The translations under genes were made by a program, and so were the position numbers. Under the pieces are notes generated by a model. The model ran no database searches. It saw only the letters and a program-made list of their open reading frames with translations, and was not told where the DNA came from. 7,847 nt of DNA from Chlorobiaceae bacterium. Lineage in GTDB: Bacteria > Bacteroidota > Chlorobiia > Chlorobiales > Chlorobiaceae. The stretch lies in the NCBI GenBank assembly GCA_013336025.1, contig JAAXUM010000069.1, positions 1 to 7,847 on the forward strand, written 5' to 3'. This document shows, piece by piece, positions 4,626 through 7,847 of this stretch; within the stretch, counting starts at the first letter, position 1; every line of letters begins with the position of its first letter.

Positions 4626-7583
4626 ATGCAGAAACCGGAATACCATGATCTTCAGCAACGGATACTGGAGCTCGAAAAAGATTCGTTACGAAGCAGGCGA
4701 ATTGAACAGGAGTTGCTTGAGAAGCAGACTGTTCTCGGGAATCAGAATATCAAGCTGATTCGTAAATCTATTGAGCTTTCAGACGTTAAAAGGGAGCTTG
4801 AAGATAATAACTATGAGCTTGAGATATCGCAGGCGAAACTGCAGGAAGCATTGAACTCTTTGCGTGAGAGTGAGAATACCCTCAGTTCCGTGCTTGTCAA
4901 CAGCCCGGATACTATCATTGCCGTTGACAGGGCACATCGCATTATTTATGTCAACAGGGCAATGCCCGGTCACAAAAAACCGCTGGCTGTGGGAGAGCAT
5001 CTCTGCGATCATATTCTGCCACCTTACCATGATCGATATCATCAGACCATAGATCGGGTTATTCTTACCGGTAAACCTGCGGTGCTCGAATGTGAAATTA
5101 TTGTTTCTCCCCAGGAAACCATTGAACTTGAATCCCGTTTTGCACCTTGTTTTCTCAATGGTGAGGTCACTTCTGTTGTTATGCTTTCAGTGGATATTAC
5201 CGAGCGCAAGGGAATGGAGCTGGAACTTAAAAGAACATTGACCGATCTTGAGCGCTTTAACCGGGTTATGGTTGGTCGTGAACTGCACAATATTGATCTG
5301 AAAAAACATATCGTCAAGCTCCGGAATGAGCTTGCCGGTTTTTCCGGTGACACTTCAGCAGCCTTTGATCCGATGCAGGATTTTTCAGCAGAGGATGAGG
5401 ATTGCTCAGGAATCAGTAATGGTGATGGTTTCGAAGAGCAATGTGACGAGGTGAAGTACAGAAAGCAACAGCGTATGGCACTTCTCAATCTCATTGAAGA
5501 TGCCAATCTTGCTCGCAATGAGCTGCTCGAAACAAATCGGAAGCTTGAAGAGTCTGTTACCCGTACACAGGAAATGGCCAGAGCAGCAAGTGATGCCAAT
5601 GAGGCAAAGAGCCAGTTTCTTGCAAATATGAGTCATGAAATCCGTACGCCTATGAATGGCGTTATCGGTATGTCCGATCTTCTTCTTGATACAAGTCTCG
5701 ATGCGGAACAGCGTAAATATGTTGAAACCATTATCAGCAGCGGTAAAAATCTGCTGAGTATTATCAACGATATTCTTGATTTTTCCAAAATAGAAGCCAA
5801 CCGTCTTGAGCTTGACGTCGTTGATTTTAATTTGCTTGAACTGCTTGAAGATGTTTGCAGCATACTTGGTTTTCAGGCACAGGAGAAAGGTCTTGAGTTA
5901 ACGCTTGTAACAGGTTCTTTCCTTCCTGTTGCTTTCAGAGGTGATCAGGCAAGAATTCGACAGATCCTTGTTAATCTTGTTGGTAATGCGGTGAAATTCA
6001 CTCATTTCGGAGAGGTTGTCGTAAGTGCGATGGTTCAGGATGAGAGTGATTCCCATGTTACCATCAGACTCTCTGTAAGGGATACCGGCATTGGTATACC
6101 ACAGGAGATGATGACGGCTGTTTTTGAGCCTTTTATACAGGCTGATGGTTCGACAAGAAGAAAATATGGCGGCACAGGACTTGGACTCTCTATTTCAAAC
6201 CAGCTTGCGAGAAAGATGGGGAGTCGCATCAATCTCGAAAGCCTGGATGGCGAAGGATCTGTTTTCTGGTTTGATGTGGTGCTTGAAAAGCAGGATCAAT
6301 TATTATGCTTGCTTCCTGGAGCCGGAGCGGGTCTGAACGCAACAAGGGTGCTGATTGTCAACAGGAATGCTTCGATGCGTTCCATGCTGCGCGGAGTTCT
6401 TGAATCCTGCCACTGTGACTGTACTGACTTCGGCGGTCTTGAAGAGGCTCTTGCATCAGTCAACTCATCACCAGCCGGCCCGGAATCAGTTCCATCCCGG
6501 AAAGTTGCTATTCTTGACACGAATGTCGCAGAGCACTCAATAGAGGAGTTGCAACGTTTTATTGCAACGATCAGGGATGTATATCGTTGTCCGGTTATTC
6601 TTCTCGTTTCATTCAGGCAGTATGAGGAGATGAAAAAGCAGTTCAGTTCAGGGGTATTCAGGCTGCTTTTGAAACCTGTTCGCCAGGCAGAGGTTGTCGA
6701 CACGGTTGTTGATGCTCTGAATAATGAATCGGCAGAATATCAGGAACCTGTTAAACAGGTTGGTGCAGGCTGGCATGATTCGGAAACCGAAACGTATCAT
6801 ATTCTTCTTGTTGAAGACAGTCTTGTAAATCAGCAGGTTGCGGTTGCCATGCTCAAGAAACTCGGTTACTCTCCTGATGTGGTTTCCAGTGGAAAAGGTG
6901 CGCTCGATGCCATGCGCAGGAAGGAGTATGATCTGGTTCTGATGGATTGCCAGATGCCGGAAATGGATGGTTATGAAGCAACCAGAATGATCAGAACTGA
7001 CAGGACGCTTTGCGGATCTCCGGATGTTCCAGTGGTTGCCATGACGGCGCATGCCATGATCGGGGACAGGGAAAAGTGTATCAGTGCGGGGATGGATGAT
7101 TATCTTCCTAAACCGGTCTGTAAATCTGATCTGAACAACGTGCTCTTGAAATTCCTTCAACGAAAAAAAAAGCCGGGAAAAAGCGTGGAACAGGAGAATT
7201 TTACTGCAGACGACAAGATGACAATGAAACATACCGATGAGGTCTTTCTTATAGATGATCTTCTCTGGAGGATGCAGAATGATCGTGAATTTGTCCGTAT
7301 AATTCTGCAACAGTTTATCAGTGAGGTTCCAAAGCGGATCGCTGATCTGAAAGCTGCACTTGATCGTCATGACACAGATTCAGCAAGTATGATAGCTCAT
7401 TCCATAAAAGGGGAGGCTGTGACCGTCGGCGGCAAGGAGTTGGGGCTTCATGCCTCTTTAATAGAGCAGCTTGCAAAATCCGGTGACATAAACAAGTCGC
7501 AGGAGCTTCTGCGGGAATTACATGAGCTGTTCAAACGATTCACCGAACGGGTATCTGTTACAGGATGGTATTCCTCTGAATGA
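4626..7583 (+). CDS. Soluble hybrid histidine kinase: PAS, HisKA, HATPase, REC, REC, HPt (NahK-like)
   Basis: A 985-residue multistep phosphorelay kinase. Order: coiled coil (about 1-83); PAS (82-190, ending in DITER); linker with the MVGREL motif (about 215-220); an acidic stretch and long helix; HisKA with [10 protein letters not shown] and phospho-accepting His337; HATPase_c with N-box Asn450/Asn454, G1 DTGIGIP (from Asp486) and G2 GGTGLGL (from Gly515); receiver 1 (about 573-695); receiver 2 (about 725-845) with Glu730, Asp731, phospho-Asp774, Thr807 and Lys829; and a C-terminal HPt with His925 in AHSIKGEA. No membrane segment or signal peptide is visible, so input must come from inside the cell through the PAS or the FIST partner. 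Receiver 1 is degenerate: the acidic pair is replaced by Asn579-Arg580 in VLIVNRN, although Asp631, Ser662 and Lys683 remain. It also carries CHCDC at 595-599. An in-frame TTG at 4620 could add two residues; neither start has a Shine-Dalgarno, so translation may be coupled to the FIST gene. No response regulator is encoded within the window. Confidence 0.95.
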   Translation: MQKPEYHDLQQRILELEKDSLRSRRIEQELLEKQTVLGNQNIKLIRKSIELSDVKRELEDNNYELEISQAKLQEALNSLRESENTLSSVLVNSPDTIIAVDRAHRIIYVNRAMPGHKKPLAVGEHLCDHILPPYHDRYHQTIDRVILTGKPAVLECEIIVSPQETIELESRFAPCFLNGEVTSVVMLSVDITERKGMELELKRTLTDLERFNRVMVGRELHNIDLKKHIVKLRNELAGFSGDTSAAFDPMQDFSAEDEDCSGISNGDGFEEQCDEVKYRKQQRMALLNLIEDANLARNELLETNRKLEESVTRTQEMARAASDANEAKSQFLANMSHEIRTPMNGVIGMSDLLLDTSLDAEQRKYVETIISSGKNLLSIINDILDFSKIEANRLELDVVDFNLLELLEDVCSILGFQAQEKGLELTLVTGSFLPVAFRGDQARIRQILVNLVGNAVKFTHFGEVVVSAMVQDESDSHVTIRLSVRDTGIGIPQEMMTAVFEPFIQADGSTRRKYGGTGLGLSISNQLARKMGSRINLESLDGEGSVFWFDVVLEKQDQLLCLLPGAGAGLNATRVLIVNRNASMRSMLRGVLESCHCDCTDFGGLEEALASVNSSPAGPESVPSRKVAILDTNVAEHSIEELQRFIATIRDVYRCPVILLVSFRQYEEMKKQFSSGVFRLLLKPVRQAEVVDTVVDALNNESAEYQEPVKQVGAGWHDSETETYHILLVEDSLVNQQVAVAMLKKLGYSPDVVSSGKGALDAMRRKEYDLVLMDCQMPEMDGYEATRMIRTDRTLCGSPDVPVVAMTAHAMIGDREKCISAGMDDYLPKPVCKSDLNNVLLKFLQRKKKPGKSVEQENFTADDKMTMKHTDEVFLIDDLLWRMQNDREFVRIILQQFISEVPKRIADLKAALDRHDTDSASMIAHSIKGEAVTVGGKELGLHASLIEQLAKSGDINKSQELLRELHELFKRFTERVSVTGWYSSE

Positions 7584-7612
7584 TAAGGGTGTCTGCCAAT
7601 CGTTCTCATAGC

Positions 7613-7632
7613 TTCAGTCCTGAACTTTTTTT
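7613..7632 (+). terminator. Weak candidate terminator after the kinase gene
   Basis: TTCA (7613-7616) can pair with TGAA (7621-7624) across a GTCC loop, followed after one base by a run of seven T (7626-7632). The T-run is good, but the stem is only 4 bp and AT-rich. It lies 30 bp after the kinase stop and before a gene of unrelated function. Confidence 0.3.
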
Positions 7633-7710
7633 CGTTTCCCCGGTGTCACCTCTTTTCAATCCAGTCACTGCGATCAGCAGCGTGTTGGCAAAAAGCAATG
7701 AAAAAATCTG

Positions 7711-7716
7711 AAGGAG
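7711..7716 (+). promoter_or_regulatory. Shine-Dalgarno of the gnd-like gene
   Basis: AAGGAG at 7711-7716 lies 4 nt before the ATG at 7721 and supports that start. No convincing promoter was found in the 137 bp between the kinase stop and this gene. Confidence 0.75.
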
Positions 7717-7720
7717 AAGC

Positions 7721-7847
7721 ATGAATACAGGATTTATAGGGTTGGGAAAGATGGGTTTCAATATGGTTGAAAATCTTCTTGATCACCAAAGGAAGGTTGT
7801 GGTTTTTGACCTTTCTGTGGAGGCTGTGGAGGCAGCGTCAGAAAAAG
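7721..7847 (+). CDS. gnd: 6-phosphogluconate dehydrogenase (decarboxylating), 5' part only
   Basis: Only the first 42 codons are inside the window. They begin MNTGFIGLGKMGFNMVENLL, a Rossmann NAD(P)-binding fold with the GxGxxG glycines (Gly-Leu-Gly-Lys-Met-Gly), followed by the second strand KVVVFDLS, whose Asp ends beta-2. The GLGKMGFNM spacing fits 6-phosphogluconate dehydrogenase, especially the shorter GndA/YqeC-like type, which converts 6-phosphogluconate to ribulose 5-phosphate with CO2 release in the pentose phosphate pathway. An acidic residue at the end of beta-2 usually favours NAD over NADP, but this is inference. A related beta-hydroxyacid dehydrogenase such as 3-hydroxyisobutyrate dehydrogenase shares this N-terminus and cannot be fully excluded without the catalytic domain. 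The start is supported by an upstream AAGGAG. Confidence 0.78.
   Translation, partial: MNTGFIGLGKMGFNMVENLLDHQRKVVVFDLSVEAVEAASEK

Noticed and set aside
4989..5052. Histidine-rich stretch in the PAS domain (HLCDH and YHDRYHQ) as a heme or metal site
   Set aside because: Histidines in this part of PAS domains are common in non-heme members, and no specific heme-PAS motif is recognisable.
5042..5599. 185-codon serine/arginine-rich open frame on the - strand
   Set aside because: Antisense to the PAS and linker of the kinase; its low-complexity Ser/Arg composition is the complement of glutamate- and leucine-rich coding sequence.
6648..7370. 240-codon open frame on the - strand
   Set aside because: It lies wholly antisense to the receiver 2 and HPt coding region, shows no recognisable domain, and is explained by codon bias of the kinase gene on the other strand.

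Overview
The window reads as bacterial chromosome, about 47% GC by eye, with every gene on the + strand. Codon use, protein style and the 135-155 bp gaps between most genes resemble green sulfur bacteria (Chlorobiaceae). That assignment rests on general resemblance only; no marker gene is present. No mobile element, CRISPR array, tRNA or rRNA was seen.

Layout: (1) 1-495, the 3' end of a patatin-like phospholipase. (2) 651-1118, a small free-standing YbaK-type aminoacyl-tRNA deacylase domain protein with a strong Shine-Dalgarno. (3) 1259-2398, a GT4-family glycosyltransferase. (4) 2541-3260, a membrane-anchored SIMPL-domain (DUF541) protein behind a consensus extended -10 promoter. (5) 3397-4599, a FIST-domain sensory protein. 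(6) 4626-7583, a large soluble hybrid histidine kinase with the order coiled coil, PAS, HisKA, HATPase, degenerate receiver, canonical receiver, HPt. (7) 7721 to the window end, the 5' end of a 6-phosphogluconate dehydrogenase-type gene.

Most of these look like separately transcribed housekeeping or envelope genes. The exception is the FIST gene and the hybrid kinase, only 26 bp apart and almost certainly co-transcribed. This is the arrangement of the NosP/NahK nitric-oxide-responsive systems described in gammaproteobacteria, where a heme-binding FIST protein controls the adjacent hybrid kinase. The proposed flow is ligand to FIST protein to kinase His337, then Asp774 in receiver 2, then His925 in the HPt, then a response regulator encoded elsewhere. 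The middle receiver lacks its metal-binding acidic pair and carries an unusual Cys-His-Cys-Asp-Cys cluster. This pair is the most interesting part of the window. The ligand, and whether heme is bound, cannot be decided from sequence.
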